From the NCBI GenBank assembly GCA_037444075.1, contig JBBIND010000022.1, forward strand, positions 1 through 49,763: a DNA stretch of 49,763 nucleotides, written 5' to 3'. Made by a program: the position numbers and the translations under genes. Of this stretch, positions 1-7,717 are shown in pieces. Numbering within the stretch: the stretch's first letter is position 1; each line of letters begins with the position of its first letter. Under the pieces are notes generated by a model. It was not told the origin of the DNA, searched no databases, and saw nothing but the letters and a program-made list of their open reading frames with translations. The DNA is from JBBIND01 sp037444075. GTDB lineage: Bacteria > Acidobacteriota > Terriglobia > Bryobacterales > Bryobacteraceae.

Positions 1-76
1 GGTCCATGGCGGCAATCCGCTCCCAATGACTGGACGCGGCAACAGGTTCAACGGCGGGGCGTGCCTTGGTGTTCAT
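1..76 (-). CDS. N-terminus of an unidentified protein leaving the left edge (possibly DUF485-like)
   Basis: An open frame starts with ATG at 76 on the minus strand and runs off the window after 25 codons without a stop. A GAGGA ribosome-binding site lies about 7 bases upstream of the ATG, which is the main reason to believe it. The visible residues end in HWERIAAMD. That W-E-R-I pattern near the N-terminus resembles small membrane proteins of the DUF485 family, which often sit beside acetate/solute permeases, but 25 residues are too few to decide. Product left open. Confidence 0.45.
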   Translation of the reverse strand, partial: MNTKARPAVEPVAASSHWERIAAMD

Positions 77-362
77 GATGTTCCTCGTTGGTGGAAACTT
101 GCGCCAGGCGTACTTGAGTCCCGCCGGACGTGCATGGAGATATTCCGTAAAGAGCGTGCCTGCGCTGCGGCGCCGGAAGGAATGCGCCTGGCCCGCTGCC
201 GCCCGGCACCGGCCGGGCGAACCCGTTCAGTGGGGAACTGCGAGTAGCGATTCTGGCCCCGAAGCCAACTCGGAGGGGAGAAAGTCATCTCGCTCCCCTG
301 CCGCCGGGTGCGGTGTTCTGCATCACCATGCGCCGCAAAATACAACAGGCGTAGCCGATATA

Positions 363-378
363 CAGATCTTAAGACCTG
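363..378. promoter_or_regulatory. 16-base imperfect palindrome in an AT-rich spacer
   Basis: CAGATCTTAAGACCTG is self-complementary except for one base pair (fourth position against thirteenth). It lies in an AT-rich island about 290 bases upstream of the gene starting at 76 (minus). It has the size of a dimeric regulator site, but no regulator family is recognisable from it. Confidence 0.3.
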
Positions 379-421
379 ATTAGCTTACAACATATTAACT
401 ACACCCGTCCACTGGCGTCAA

Positions 422-470
422 GTCAGCCATGCCCGTTAGCAATGCCCGTTATGTCAGCAATGCCCGTTAG
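422..470. repeat. Short interrupted direct repeat
   Basis: Two 18-base copies, GTCAGCCATGCCCGTTAG (422-439) and GTCAGCAATGCCCGTTAG (453-470), differ at one base. Between them sits a third partial copy, CAATGCCCGTTAT (440-452), so the core ATGCCCGTTA occurs three times in 49 bases. The units are not evenly spaced and no larger array is present. Confidence 0.6.
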
Positions 471-613
471 GTGAAGCGGCGCCGCCCGAAAGCCGGCCGC
501 GCTGCGCGGAGAGTGAGGAGACCAGTTGGAGGCGGCACGAGGCCAGCCGGCTGGAGCGTTGCAGAACAGGGATAGCAGGCGCCGCTGCGCGAGGGGCCTG
601 CGGAAGGCGGGGT

Positions 614-1108
614 CTAGTTTAGGTTTGCCTGCGGTGGTGGCTCGAGTGGTCCGACCTGTCTCATCACGCGCTGCACGAGGCCGCCATAGCCCGGATTAGG
701 ATTGTAGACGCGGAGCATTTGCTCCGTGGTTTTGTTTCTGTAAAACTTTGAGTTGGCCAGCCTGCTGGCGACATGATAAATCCCGCTCCGCACGGAGGGG
801 AACTCCTGGCGGCCATTGTCCCAGCCGAGGATGTTGTTGTTACGATAGTATTTCCCCCCGCTCGATTCCACCAGGGAAATGCTCGGAAGCAGGCGCCAGT
901 CCAGCTTGTGCCGGTCGGCGGCTGCGAGAAAATGGGCGGCGTATTCTTGCGCGGGGCAATCCCGCTCCTCAAAAAACTCGTTCAGGAGGAGAAAGCGTGT
1001 GTCGATTTCGTAATTCGTTTCTTCGGCGATGCTACCTGGCTGTCCTAGCGTGACGGGCACAATCAAGCCCGTAACCACAACCAGGCCGCTGGTCAGGATT
1101 TTCCTCAA
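614..1108 (-). CDS. Small secreted lytic-transglycosylase/glucosaminidase-like protein
   Basis: 164 residues. An N-terminal signal peptide (about residues 1-22, hydrophobic stretch LVVVTGLIVPVTLG) sends it out of the cytoplasm. The body carries a lysozyme-like pattern: LPSISLVESSGG, in which the Glu is the likely catalytic acid, followed by an ILGWDNG segment, a row of basic and aromatic residues, and a final YNPNPGYGG motif common in short peptidoglycan-cleaving proteins. The probable role is local cutting of cell-wall glycan. The start codon is TTG, since no ATG would preserve the signal peptide; an AAGGA lies 16 bases upstream, so initiation is weak. It has no operon partners. Function is inferred from motifs only. 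Confidence 0.6.
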   Translation of the reverse strand: MRKILTSGLVVVTGLIVPVTLGQPGSIAEETNYEIDTRFLLLNEFFEERDCPAQEYAAHFLAAADRHKLDWRLLPSISLVESSGGKYYRNNNILGWDNGRQEFPSVRSGIYHVASRLANSKFYRNKTTEQMLRVYNPNPGYGGLVQRVMRQVGPLEPPPQANLN

Positions 1109-1305
1109 GGTTGTTTTGTCCTTTCAGTATTTAGAGAGAAGCCGACACCGAATTAGATGACTGTCAGCTGATTCCCCGGCCGGCGCTCACATCCCCGCAC
1201 GGCCATCCCAGTTCAATAACGTGAGTTATGAAGACATTGGCAACATTCTAGCACAATCCTGTTCCAGTGGGGAACCCTGTTCTGCTGCTCTTTGCCTCTT
1301 GCTGG

Positions 1306-1336
1306 TTGTGCAGGTTGAATCTTGTTCTGATACAAT
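1306..1336 (+). promoter_or_regulatory. Possible promoter of the first Gfo/Idh/MocA gene
   Basis: TACAAT at 1331-1336, preceded by TG two bases before it (extended -10), with a weak TTGTGC at 1306-1311 (19-base spacer). Transcription would start near 1343, just upstream of a GAGGT ribosome-binding site and the ATG at 1361. Confidence 0.35.
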
Positions 1337-1360
1337 CGGCGCACGAGGTAACACTTCATC

Positions 1361-2638
1361 ATGAGCAGTCGCAGAACGTTTATCTTTATGGCCGGTGGAT
1401 TAGCAGCGGCGCAGTTGACGCCGAAGAAGCTTTCCGCCAACGAAAGAGTCCGCATAGCCGTGCTCGGTGTCAACGGGCGCGGCCGCGACAACATCCGCGG
1501 TTTTCAGAGACTCCCGGACGCGGAAGTGGTCATGCTGTGCGACCCGGATAAGAGGCTGCTGGCACAGCGCGCGGAGGAATTCGAAAAACAGACCGGCAAG
1601 AAGGTGCAGACCGAGCCTGACCTGCGCCGTGTCTTCGAGAACAAGGAAATCGATGCGGTGAGTATTGCCTCGCCGAATCACTGGCATGCGCTGAGCGGTA
1701 TCTGGGCTTGCCAGGCAGGCAAGGACGTCTACATCGAGAAGCCCGCCTCGCATAACGTTTTTGAAGGCCGGAAGCTGGTGGAAGCCGCGCACAAGTACAA
1801 CCGCATCGTGCAGCACGGCATCCAACTGCGCAGTTCGGAAGCGTTGCAGGAAGCTGTGGAACTGCTGCGGAAGGGCGTGATCGGCAAGGTCTACATGTCG
1901 CGCGGTCTGGTGTTCCGCTGGCGGCCGTCGATCGGCAAACAGCCGAATGAGGCGCCTCCGGACTACCTGGATTGGAACATCTGGCAGGGACCGGCGCAGG
2001 AGCGGCCATTCTCCCGGCGGCTGGTGCATTACAACTGGCACTGGCACTGGGAATATGGCAACGGCGATCTCGGCAACCAGGGCATCCATGAGACCGACAT
2101 GTGCATGTGGGGACTCGGCGTGGACACGCTGCCCAGCAAGATCACCTCCATGGGCGGCAAGTTCCTGTTTGACGACGACAAGGAAACGCCGGAGATTCTC
2201 AGCTCGTTGTTCTTCTACCCGAAGGAGAACAAGATGATCCAATTCGAGGTGCGGCACTGGTGCACCAACGAGGAGCAGGGCGTCGGCGTGGGCAACATCT
2301 TCTACGGCTCCGATGGCTACATGCTCGTGAAAGGCTACGACACTTTCGAGGTGTACCTGGGTCAGAAGCGCGAGAAGGGCCCCGCCAAGCGCGCCGGTGG
2401 AGATCACTACGCCAACTTCATCAAGGCCGTCCGGAGCCGCAAGACTTCGGACCAGAACGGCCCCGTGGAGACGGCGCACCTCTCTTCGGCTCTGGCTCAC
2501 CTCGGCAACATCGCCTACAGGACCGGGCGCGTTCTCACCTTCGATCCGGTGAAGGAGCGCTTCGTCGGCGACCGGCAGGCTGACCAGATGCTGACGAGGA
2601 AATACCGCGCGCCGTTCGTGGTGCCGGAAAAGGTCTGA
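1361..2638 (+). CDS. Gfo/Idh/MocA-family oxidoreductase, exported
   Basis: 425 residues. An NAD(P)-dependent sugar or sugar-derivative dehydrogenase of the Gfo/Idh/MocA family. The N-terminus MSSRRTFIFMAGG resembles a twin-arginine signal, so the enzyme is probably exported folded with its cofactor. The Rossmann fold begins at about residue 30 (VLGVNGRGRDN). The family EKP motif appears as EKPASHN, and the catalytic His/Asp region as GNQGIHETDMCMWG. The C-terminus ends MLTRKYRAPFVVPEKV, a tail shared with the second family member in this window (20784-22151). A GAGGT ribosome-binding site precedes the ATG. The gene stands alone and converges on the BON gene with a 6-base gap. The substrate cannot be read from the sequence. 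Confidence 0.85.
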   Translation: MSSRRTFIFMAGGLAAAQLTPKKLSANERVRIAVLGVNGRGRDNIRGFQRLPDAEVVMLCDPDKRLLAQRAEEFEKQTGKKVQTEPDLRRVFENKEIDAVSIASPNHWHALSGIWACQAGKDVYIEKPASHNVFEGRKLVEAAHKYNRIVQHGIQLRSSEALQEAVELLRKGVIGKVYMSRGLVFRWRPSIGKQPNEAPPDYLDWNIWQGPAQERPFSRRLVHYNWHWHWEYGNGDLGNQGIHETDMCMWGLGVDTLPSKITSMGGKFLFDDDKETPEILSSLFFYPKENKMIQFEVRHWCTNEEQGVGVGNIFYGSDGYMLVKGYDTFEVYLGQKREKGPAKRAGGDHYANFIKAVRSRKTSDQNGPVETAHLSSALAHLGNIAYRTGRVLTFDPVKERFVGDRQADQMLTRKYRAPFVVPEKV

Positions 2639-2644
2639 AGCTCC

Positions 2645-2944
2645 TTACTGCTTTGCTGCTGCTCGGGGCGTCGCCACAGTCAGCTCATTGTTGACCCCGG
2701 TGACGCCCTTCACACCCTTGGCAAGACTGCCGGCTTTGCGCCGGCGCTTGTCGGAATCCACCTGTCCGCGCAGCGTCACCACGCCGTTTTCGACTTCCAC
2801 TTCCAGCGCGCCGCCTTTCACATCGCGGTCCTTAGCCAGACGAATCCGCACCTGGTCATGGATACGGTCATCGGAGACCTGCTGAGCCGCCGCGACGAGC
2901 GGCGCTAGCAGGCCAAACGCCAGACAACACTCTCTGCGGGTCAT
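2645..2944 (-). CDS. Secreted single BON-domain protein
   Basis: 99 residues. The N-terminus MTRRECCLAFGLLAPLVAAAQQ is a signal peptide. It is followed by one BON domain (about residues 27-90), with the typical pattern of a short helix (IHDQVRIRLAKD), the LEVEVENGVVTLRGQV strand pair and a closing GVTGVNNEL. BON domains are thought to bind phospholipid surfaces, so a periplasmic envelope role is likely. The start is set by a four-base ATGA overlap with the era stop codon, placing it as the last gene of the ybeZ-ybeY-corC-era operon. A longer reading frame extends upstream inside era but would lose the signal peptide. Confidence 0.75.
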   Translation of the reverse strand: MTRRECCLAFGLLAPLVAAAQQVSDDRIHDQVRIRLAKDRDVKGGALEVEVENGVVTLRGQVDSDKRRRKAGSLAKGVKGVTGVNNELTVATPRAAAKQ

Positions 2945-3870
2945 ACGTCTATCTTCCCTCCGCGCATGGTGCGCCAGTCCAATGCCTCCAGAAACGCCTC
3001 CGTGCGCTTCCACTTGGGGCGCACCTTGACGAACAGTTCCAGGTAGAAGCGCCGCCCCAGCAACGCTTCCATTTGCTGGCGCGCTGCCGTGCCGATACGC
3101 TTCAGCATGGCGCCGCCCTTGCCGATGATGATGGCCTTCTGGCCCTCACGCTCGACATAAATTGCCGCGGCCACGCGGCTCAGCCCTTCCAGATCCACCC
3201 AGTGCTCGATGAGCACCGCCACCGAATGGGGCACTTCGAGGCGGGTTTCAATCAGAATCCTCTCGCGAATCAACTCCGCTGCCAGGAACCTCTCAGGCTG
3301 GTCCGTGAGATGGTCCGGAGGGAATAGCATGGGGCCCTCGGGCAGCCGCTCGACCACGTGCCGGATGATTTCGTCGACGCCCTCGCCAGTGAGCGCTGAT
3401 ACCGGCAGATATTCCTCAAAGTTCCCCGCTTGCTGGTATGACTCGATGAGAGGCAAGAGCAGGCTTTTGTTCTTGAGCACGTCAATCTTATTGAGCACGA
3501 GCAGTGCCGGCGCGCCGCTGTGCTCCATCAGCGCGATGGCTTTGCGGTCGGCGTCGTTGAATGGGCGCGTGGCGTCCGCCAGGAACAGAAGCACGTCCCG
3601 CTCCTTCAGCGCGGCGTGGACCTCGCGCATCATCCGCCGGTTGATGGGCGATTCGGCCTCGTGGATGCCCGGAGTGTCCAGAAAGACGATCTGCGCGTTG
3701 GCCGTATTCAACACGCCCTGGATGCTGGTGCGCGTGGTCTGCGGCTTGTCGGAAACGATAGCCAGCTTGGTGCCCAGCAGCGTATTCAACAGCGTCGACT
3801 TGCCCACGTTGGGGCGGCCCAGCAGCGACACAAATCCTGAGCGGAAATTCTCAGCCTGAGGCTTGTTCAT
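2941..3870 (-). CDS. era: GTPase Era (16S rRNA / 30S assembly)
   Basis: 309 residues, the usual Era length. Era binds the 3' end of 16S rRNA and acts as a checkpoint in 30S assembly. The GTPase part shows G1 GRPNVGKST (about 17-25), a switch I region with QTTRTSIQG, G3 DTPGIH and G4 NKID. The C-terminal KH RNA-binding domain is seen in the stretch with VEREGQKAIIIGKGG. I place the start at the ATG at 3870 (MNKPQAENFRSG) because it matches the family; the open frame reaches back to 3984 inside corC. It overlaps the corC stop by 20 bases and the BON start by 4, so the three genes are translationally linked. Confidence 0.97.
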   Translation of the reverse strand: MNKPQAENFRSGFVSLLGRPNVGKSTLLNTLLGTKLAIVSDKPQTTRTSIQGVLNTANAQIVFLDTPGIHEAESPINRRMMREVHAALKERDVLLFLADATRPFNDADRKAIALMEHSGAPALLVLNKIDVLKNKSLLLPLIESYQQAGNFEEYLPVSALTGEGVDEIIRHVVERLPEGPMLFPPDHLTDQPERFLAAELIRERILIETRLEVPHSVAVLIEHWVDLEGLSRVAAAIYVEREGQKAIIIGKGGAMLKRIGTAARQQMEALLGRRFYLELFVKVRPKWKRTEAFLEALDWRTMRGGKIDV

Positions 3871-5125
3871 GTTCTTCCTTCGGCAGCCTGCTGAGGCGCA
3901 CCTGCGAAACACGGCGGTCATTGGCGGCGGTGACTTCCACGCGAATCCCCTCTCGTTCCAGGACCTCTCCCGCCGCGGGCACATGGCCCAGCCATTCTGT
4001 GACCAAACCTCCGACGGTGGTGGATTCGGTTTCCTCAGGCGGCCGAAAACCTACCAGGTCCTGCAAACCATCCAAGTCGTAACTGCCCGAAACCAGGTAG
4101 GTGCCTTGCCCTTCGTCAAACACGTCGAGGGTGGGCTCGTGCTCATCGCGTATCTCGCCGAGGATCTCCTCGATCACGTCTTCCATGGTCGCCAGCCCGG
4201 CGGTGTTGCCGTATTCGTCCACCACCATGACGATTTGCTCGCCGCGGCTCTGCATTTCGCGGAACAGGTCGTCCACCGGCTTGGTTTCGGGGACAAAACG
4301 CACCTTGCGCATCACCTCGTGAACCTGCCGGCTGGTGCGTTCGCGATAATCCACCTCCACGATGTCCCGGACGTGTACGAAGCCGACGATACGGTCGATA
4401 CTGCCCGCACAAACCGGGATACGGGAATAACGCTCGTGCACCAGCAGCTTGCGCAGTTCCTCCAGCGTGCTGTCCTGCTGAATGAACACGATATTGGGCC
4501 GCGGCGTCATCACCTCGCGCACGCGCTTATCGCCAAACTCCACTACGGAGCGGATCAGTTTGCGCTCGTCTTCCTCGATCAGACCCTCTTCGGTTCCGGC
4601 TGAAATGAAGGCGTCGATCTCTTCGTTGGCCTGCCCGTTGCCCGCTTCGGCGGGGGCGCTTTGGCTCAAGTCCACCAGCGACTCCACGAAACTCAGGACG
4701 GCGACCAGCGGACGGATGGCAACCGCGAGCAACCTCAGCACGGGCGCCAGTGGCCGCAGCCAGCGGGCCCTCGTCCTGTGAAACCAGACTACGGGCAGCA
4801 AGTGTACGGCGAACACGGCGCTGATCAACGTCAACGCAGCGGCCTCGGCCAGCACAGCCCAGAGGGGCTTGTCCGGGTCCCACAGCAAACCGCACATGCT
4901 GACACCCGCCAGGAGCATGGCGGAGTGCTTGAGCATGGCGAAAACCACTGCTCCGCGCTCCGGTCTCAAGCGGAGCGCAGCTTCCAGCATCTCGCTGAAA
5001 TAGGCCAGGGACGGCCGCTCGCGAGGCCGCAGACGCGTGCTCTCCAGATAGAGAAGCTGAACGAAGGCAGCCAGCGCGGCCAAGGCCAGCAGCAGGATGA
5101 GCAACAGCCCAAGCGCGGCGGTCAT
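3851..5125 (-). CDS. CNNM/CorC (HlyC/TlyC) family transporter-like protein
   Basis: 424 residues. Residues 1-150 hold three to four hydrophobic helices of a reduced CNNM/DUF21 membrane domain. A CBS pair follows (about 195-330), with the signature REVMTPRPNIVFI and MVVDEYGNTAGLATMEDVIEEILGEI split across it. The C-terminal CorC/HlyC domain (about 340-415) contains GSYDLDG and TVGGLV. Members are linked to magnesium/cobalt efflux and are named ybeX/corC beside ybeY and era in many bacteria. It overlaps the ybeY stop by four bases (ATGA). The membrane domain is less conserved than the cytoplasmic part, so transport itself is inferred. Confidence 0.88.
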   Translation of the reverse strand: MTAALGLLLILLLALAALAAFVQLLYLESTRLRPRERPSLAYFSEMLEAALRLRPERGAVVFAMLKHSAMLLAGVSMCGLLWDPDKPLWAVLAEAAALTLISAVFAVHLLPVVWFHRTRARWLRPLAPVLRLLAVAIRPLVAVLSFVESLVDLSQSAPAEAGNGQANEEIDAFISAGTEEGLIEEDERKLIRSVVEFGDKRVREVMTPRPNIVFIQQDSTLEELRKLLVHERYSRIPVCAGSIDRIVGFVHVRDIVEVDYRERTSRQVHEVMRKVRFVPETKPVDDLFREMQSRGEQIVMVVDEYGNTAGLATMEDVIEEILGEIRDEHEPTLDVFDEGQGTYLVSGSYDLDGLQDLVGFRPPEETESTTVGGLVTEWLGHVPAAGEVLEREGIRVEVTAANDRRVSQVRLSRLPKEEHEQASG

Positions 5126-5568
5126 CGGGAGGACCTCTCAATCAGTCCGCCGGGCAGGCCCAAGTGCTTGCGCCAACGGCGCTCGGCGCGCGCCATTGCG
5201 CCGCGGTCTGTTGCATGGTCCATCCCGAGCAGGTGCAACATGCCATGAAGCATCAGCAGCGCGATCTCTTCTTCCGTGGAGTGGCCGCGTTCCAGGGCCT
5301 GCGCGCGGGCTCTCTGCCACGAGATGGCGATGTCGCCCAGAAACTGCGTTTGGTCCTGGCTCGGGAAGGAAAGCACGTCCGTGGCGTAATCCTCGCCCAA
5401 AAATGCGTAGTTGAGCCGGCGTAGTTCGTCGTCGCCGGTGATCAGGCAGTGGAACTCGCGTCCGCCCGCCAGCGCCCTCGCCAGCGTTTGCGCAAATTCC
5501 CGCACGTAGCGACGGTTCACGTTGCGTACCAGTGGCCTGAAGATGACTGAAACTAAGCCGGCCTGCAT
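5122..5568 (-). CDS. ybeY: rRNA maturation RNase YbeY
   Basis: 148 residues. YbeY is a zinc endoribonuclease that takes part in 16S rRNA 3'-end maturation and ribosome quality control. The zinc motif is plain: HGMLHLLGMDH, with ligands His108, His112 and His118. The usual Tyr before Asp-His is Met here, a mild deviation. The conserved block LNYAFLGEDYATDVLSFP (residues 52-69) precedes it. The gene starts 11 bases after the ybeZ stop and ends in a four-base overlap with corC, inside the conserved ybeZ-ybeY-corC-era order. Confidence 0.95.
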   Translation of the reverse strand: MQAGLVSVIFRPLVRNVNRRYVREFAQTLARALAGGREFHCLITGDDELRRLNYAFLGEDYATDVLSFPSQDQTQFLGDIAISWQRARAQALERGHSTEEEIALLMLHGMLHLLGMDHATDRGAMARAERRWRKHLGLPGGLIERSSR

Positions 5569-5579
5569 GAGGAATTGGC

Positions 5580-6635
5580 TCAGCCGCCTACGAGGCCGCC
5601 GTTCGCCATTCGGGCGGGCGCCGGTTCCTCTTCATCGGACCGCCCCGCGGAAGCTTCATCGAGCTTCAGGCTGAGCTGACGCCCTTGCCCTGTCATTTCC
5701 TCGTGGCGCTCATAGGCTTTGACAATCCGCTGCACCAGGGGATGGCGCACCACGTCGGTCTCGTCGAAATAGACGAAGCTGATGCCTTCCACGCCGCGCA
5801 GCACATCGATGGCGTTCAGCAACCCGCTGCGTTTGCCCGAGGGCAGGTCAATCTGTGTGATGTCGCCCGTGACAACGGCCTTGGAATTGAAGCCTTGCCG
5901 CGTCAGCACCATCTTCATTTGTTCCGGCGTGCTGTTCTGCGCTTCGTCCAGAATGATGAAGCTGTCGTTGAGCGTCCGCCCGCGCATGAAGGCGATGGGC
6001 GCCACCTCGATGACCGACTTCTCGAAGAATCTGGCGACCTTGTCGATTTCGAGCATGTCATAAAGCGCGTCATAGAGCGGCCGCAGGTAGGGGTCCACCT
6101 TTTCCTGCAACGTTCCGGGCAGGAAGCCCAGACGCTCGCCCGCCTCCACGGCGGGACGCGTGAGGATGATGCGCGAGACTTGCTTGTTCAACAGCGCCGA
6201 CACACCCATGGCAACTGCCAGGTAGGTCTTTCCAGTGCCGGCGGGGCCGACGCCAAATACCAGGTCATGGCGCTCAATGGCATCCAGATAGCGGCGCTGA
6301 TTCACCGTTTTCGGGGCCACGAGTTTCTTGCCGAAATGCCGCTGCCGTCCGCTTTGGACAAGCCCGCGCAGCGTGACCTCCGGGTCCACGGTCACCACGC
6401 GGAGATAGCTGTTCAGGTCCCCGTTGGTAAAGCGATGGCCTTCCTTGGTGAGCGAGACGTAGTCTTCCAGGATGCTGGCCGCCCGGCGTACGTTGTTTTC
6501 CTCGCCTTCGAGTTCCAGACAGTCATCGCGGAGAACGGTTGAAATGCCGAGGTTCTGTTCTAGCAGACGGATGTTCTCGTCGCGCGTGCCGAACAGGCTT
6601 TCGATACCGCGACTAATCTCTACACTAATCTTCAT
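5580..6635 (-). CDS. ybeZ: PhoH-family ATPase YbeZ
   Basis: 351 residues from the ATG at 6635 (MKISVEISRGIESLFG). A GTG at 6689 would add 18 residues that do not look like family sequence. The N-terminal 80 residues are a KH-like region. The PhoH P-loop ATPase domain carries Walker A GPAGTGKT (residues 130-137) and Walker B FIILDEAQNS, followed by GDITQIDLP. PhoH/YbeZ binds RNA, hydrolyses ATP and pairs with YbeY. It heads the operon. A sigma-70-like promoter with an overlapping dyad lies about 200 bases upstream (6831-6860). A GGAGG lies 20 bases before the ATG, farther than usual. Confidence 0.94.
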   Translation of the reverse strand: MKISVEISRGIESLFGTRDENIRLLEQNLGISTVLRDDCLELEGEENNVRRAASILEDYVSLTKEGHRFTNGDLNSYLRVVTVDPEVTLRGLVQSGRQRHFGKKLVAPKTVNQRRYLDAIERHDLVFGVGPAGTGKTYLAVAMGVSALLNKQVSRIILTRPAVEAGERLGFLPGTLQEKVDPYLRPLYDALYDMLEIDKVARFFEKSVIEVAPIAFMRGRTLNDSFIILDEAQNSTPEQMKMVLTRQGFNSKAVVTGDITQIDLPSGKRSGLLNAIDVLRGVEGISFVYFDETDVVRHPLVQRIVKAYERHEEMTGQGRQLSLKLDEASAGRSDEEEPAPARMANGGLVGG

Positions 6636-6816
6636 TCTGGGTTTGAGATTCCTATCCTCCACGGCAGGGCGGGCTGCTCGAGCAGGCACGGTCCGGTCCG
6701 CGATCAGGCGGCCGCGGCACAGCTTTCCGCATTTTCCCGCAATCTCTCAGAAAAATCCTGCAAGGTGGGCTGACTTCGCGGCGGGAAGAACCTCTCTTCA
6801 CGCCGCGGCAACTACT

Positions 6817-6860
6817 CTGCATTTACATGCAGTATATCAGCATCGTTCCAATCGGCTCAA
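6817..6860 (-). promoter_or_regulatory. Probable ybeZ operon promoter with overlapping operator-like dyad
   Basis: Read on the minus strand: TTGAGC (6860-6855), an 18-base spacer, TATACT (6836-6831). The last two bases of the -10 begin a perfect inverted repeat, CTGCAT-GTAA-ATGCAG (6832-6817), which would cover the transcription start. The expected leader to the ATG at 6635 is about 190 bases. The dyad is well placed for a repressor, but none is identified. Confidence 0.5.
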
Positions 6861-7418
6861 CAGTTTGTAAGATTGCCGGAGAGCACATGTTTCGCGGCGG
6901 GATGGACCATCGGGGCTGCTAGCGAGGGATTTGGAGCCACTCCGCAGGACCGGCGGCGAACAAAACATTCCACCCTGAACATGTTTTTCCAAGAAGGTCT
7001 TCCAGGGCGCTCCGCGGGCCTCAGCCAGGTCCAGGTACGGGGTGATGTTGCGCAGTCCGTCCGGACCCTGGTCGTTATTGCTGGGGACCGCTACGTCGCC
7101 GGTGACCATGGACACCACCAGCCCCGCACGGTCAATCTTGCCCCGCATCTCCGTGATCAGTTCCTGCGGCGACTGAACACCCGCCTGCGAAGCGCGCATG
7201 CCCAGCGCCTCGTAGCCGTGGTTTTTGGCCAGCGCGATCAGCTGGTCAATCGTCATGCTCGACCGGTCCTTGGCTTCGAAGGTCTCGGCCACACGGACGG
7301 AGAGAGAAAGCCTCATCTTGTCCCTTTCCGTGCTTCGCGAGCAGCCGGAGTGCAGGAACAGGCTGGTGAGCCCTGCGGATGCACCGAAGAACTGCCGGCG
7401 AGTAGGCGGCTTTCTCAT
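6837..7418 (-). pseudogene. Truncated sugar phosphate isomerase/epimerase (xylose-isomerase-like TIM barrel)
   Basis: The open frame of 193 codons starts with a twin-arginine-type signal (MRKPPTRRQFFGASAG) and a likely lipid-attachment Cys (LHSGCS). The first part of a xylose-isomerase-like TIM barrel follows: SMTIDQLIALAKNHGYEALG, then GLVVSMVTGDVAV, then NITPYLDLAEARGA near residue 137. After that the translation loses the family pattern; family members continue for another 130-150 residues with metal-binding Glu, Asp and His. I checked the other two frames beyond that point and they do not resume the fold. The 3' half seems deleted, and the remaining tail overlaps the probable ybeZ promoter. 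It could also be a short secreted remnant still expressed. Confidence 0.6.
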
Positions 7419-7662
7419 GATCTTCCGCCTTGCCCGGGATGAACGGGCGGCGGCCGCAACAACGCCTCCGGATTCACGGCTCCCGGCCGCCGCTACCAGC
7501 TTAATTCAAGCACCCCGAGGATGGCGCGCGGCAGGCAGGCATCAGGTTGAGCCGCAACCGGAGGTTCACCGGGCCGCAGCAAGCGCCGGCGCGGCTGAGT
7601 GACGCGCCTCGGCCAGGACCTGAAATCCGGCCCGGAAGCCTGCGAAACTCGTCCGAATCGGG

Positions 7663-7692
7663 TTGACTTATGCTCAGCCAAGGTCTGAGCAT
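7663..7692 (+). promoter_or_regulatory. Perfect 8-bp inverted repeat upstream of the RsbRD-like gene
   Basis: ATGCTCAG (7670-7677), a 7-base loop, then CTGAGCAT (7685-7692). A TTGACT hexamer (7663-7668) lies just upstream. The site ends 25 bases before the preferred ATG at 7718. It may be an operator next to a promoter whose -10 is not clear, or an RNA hairpin in the leader. Nothing else is visible in the spacer from 7419 to here. Confidence 0.4.
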
Positions 7693-7717
7693 GATGATAG
7701 GAACTGAGAGGTGAATG

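Larger units (their letters stand above)
77..613. other. Intergenic spacer with no convincing gene
   Basis: Several short open frames exist on both strands but their translations are rich in Arg, Ala and Pro with no recognisable family, and none has a good ribosome-binding site. The stretch 335-415 is clearly AT-richer than the surroundings and contains a near-perfect 16-base palindrome (363-378). A short repeated sequence follows at 422-470. The part from about 475 to 610 is again very GC-rich. The AT-rich part probably holds the promoter of the minus-strand gene that starts at 76. Confidence 0.5.

Noticed and set aside
1400..2500. 366-codon open frame on the minus strand opposite the first oxidoreductase
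   Set aside because: Third-position GC bias creates long antisense frames; its His/Leu/Val-rich translation has no family features, and the plus-strand gene is certain.
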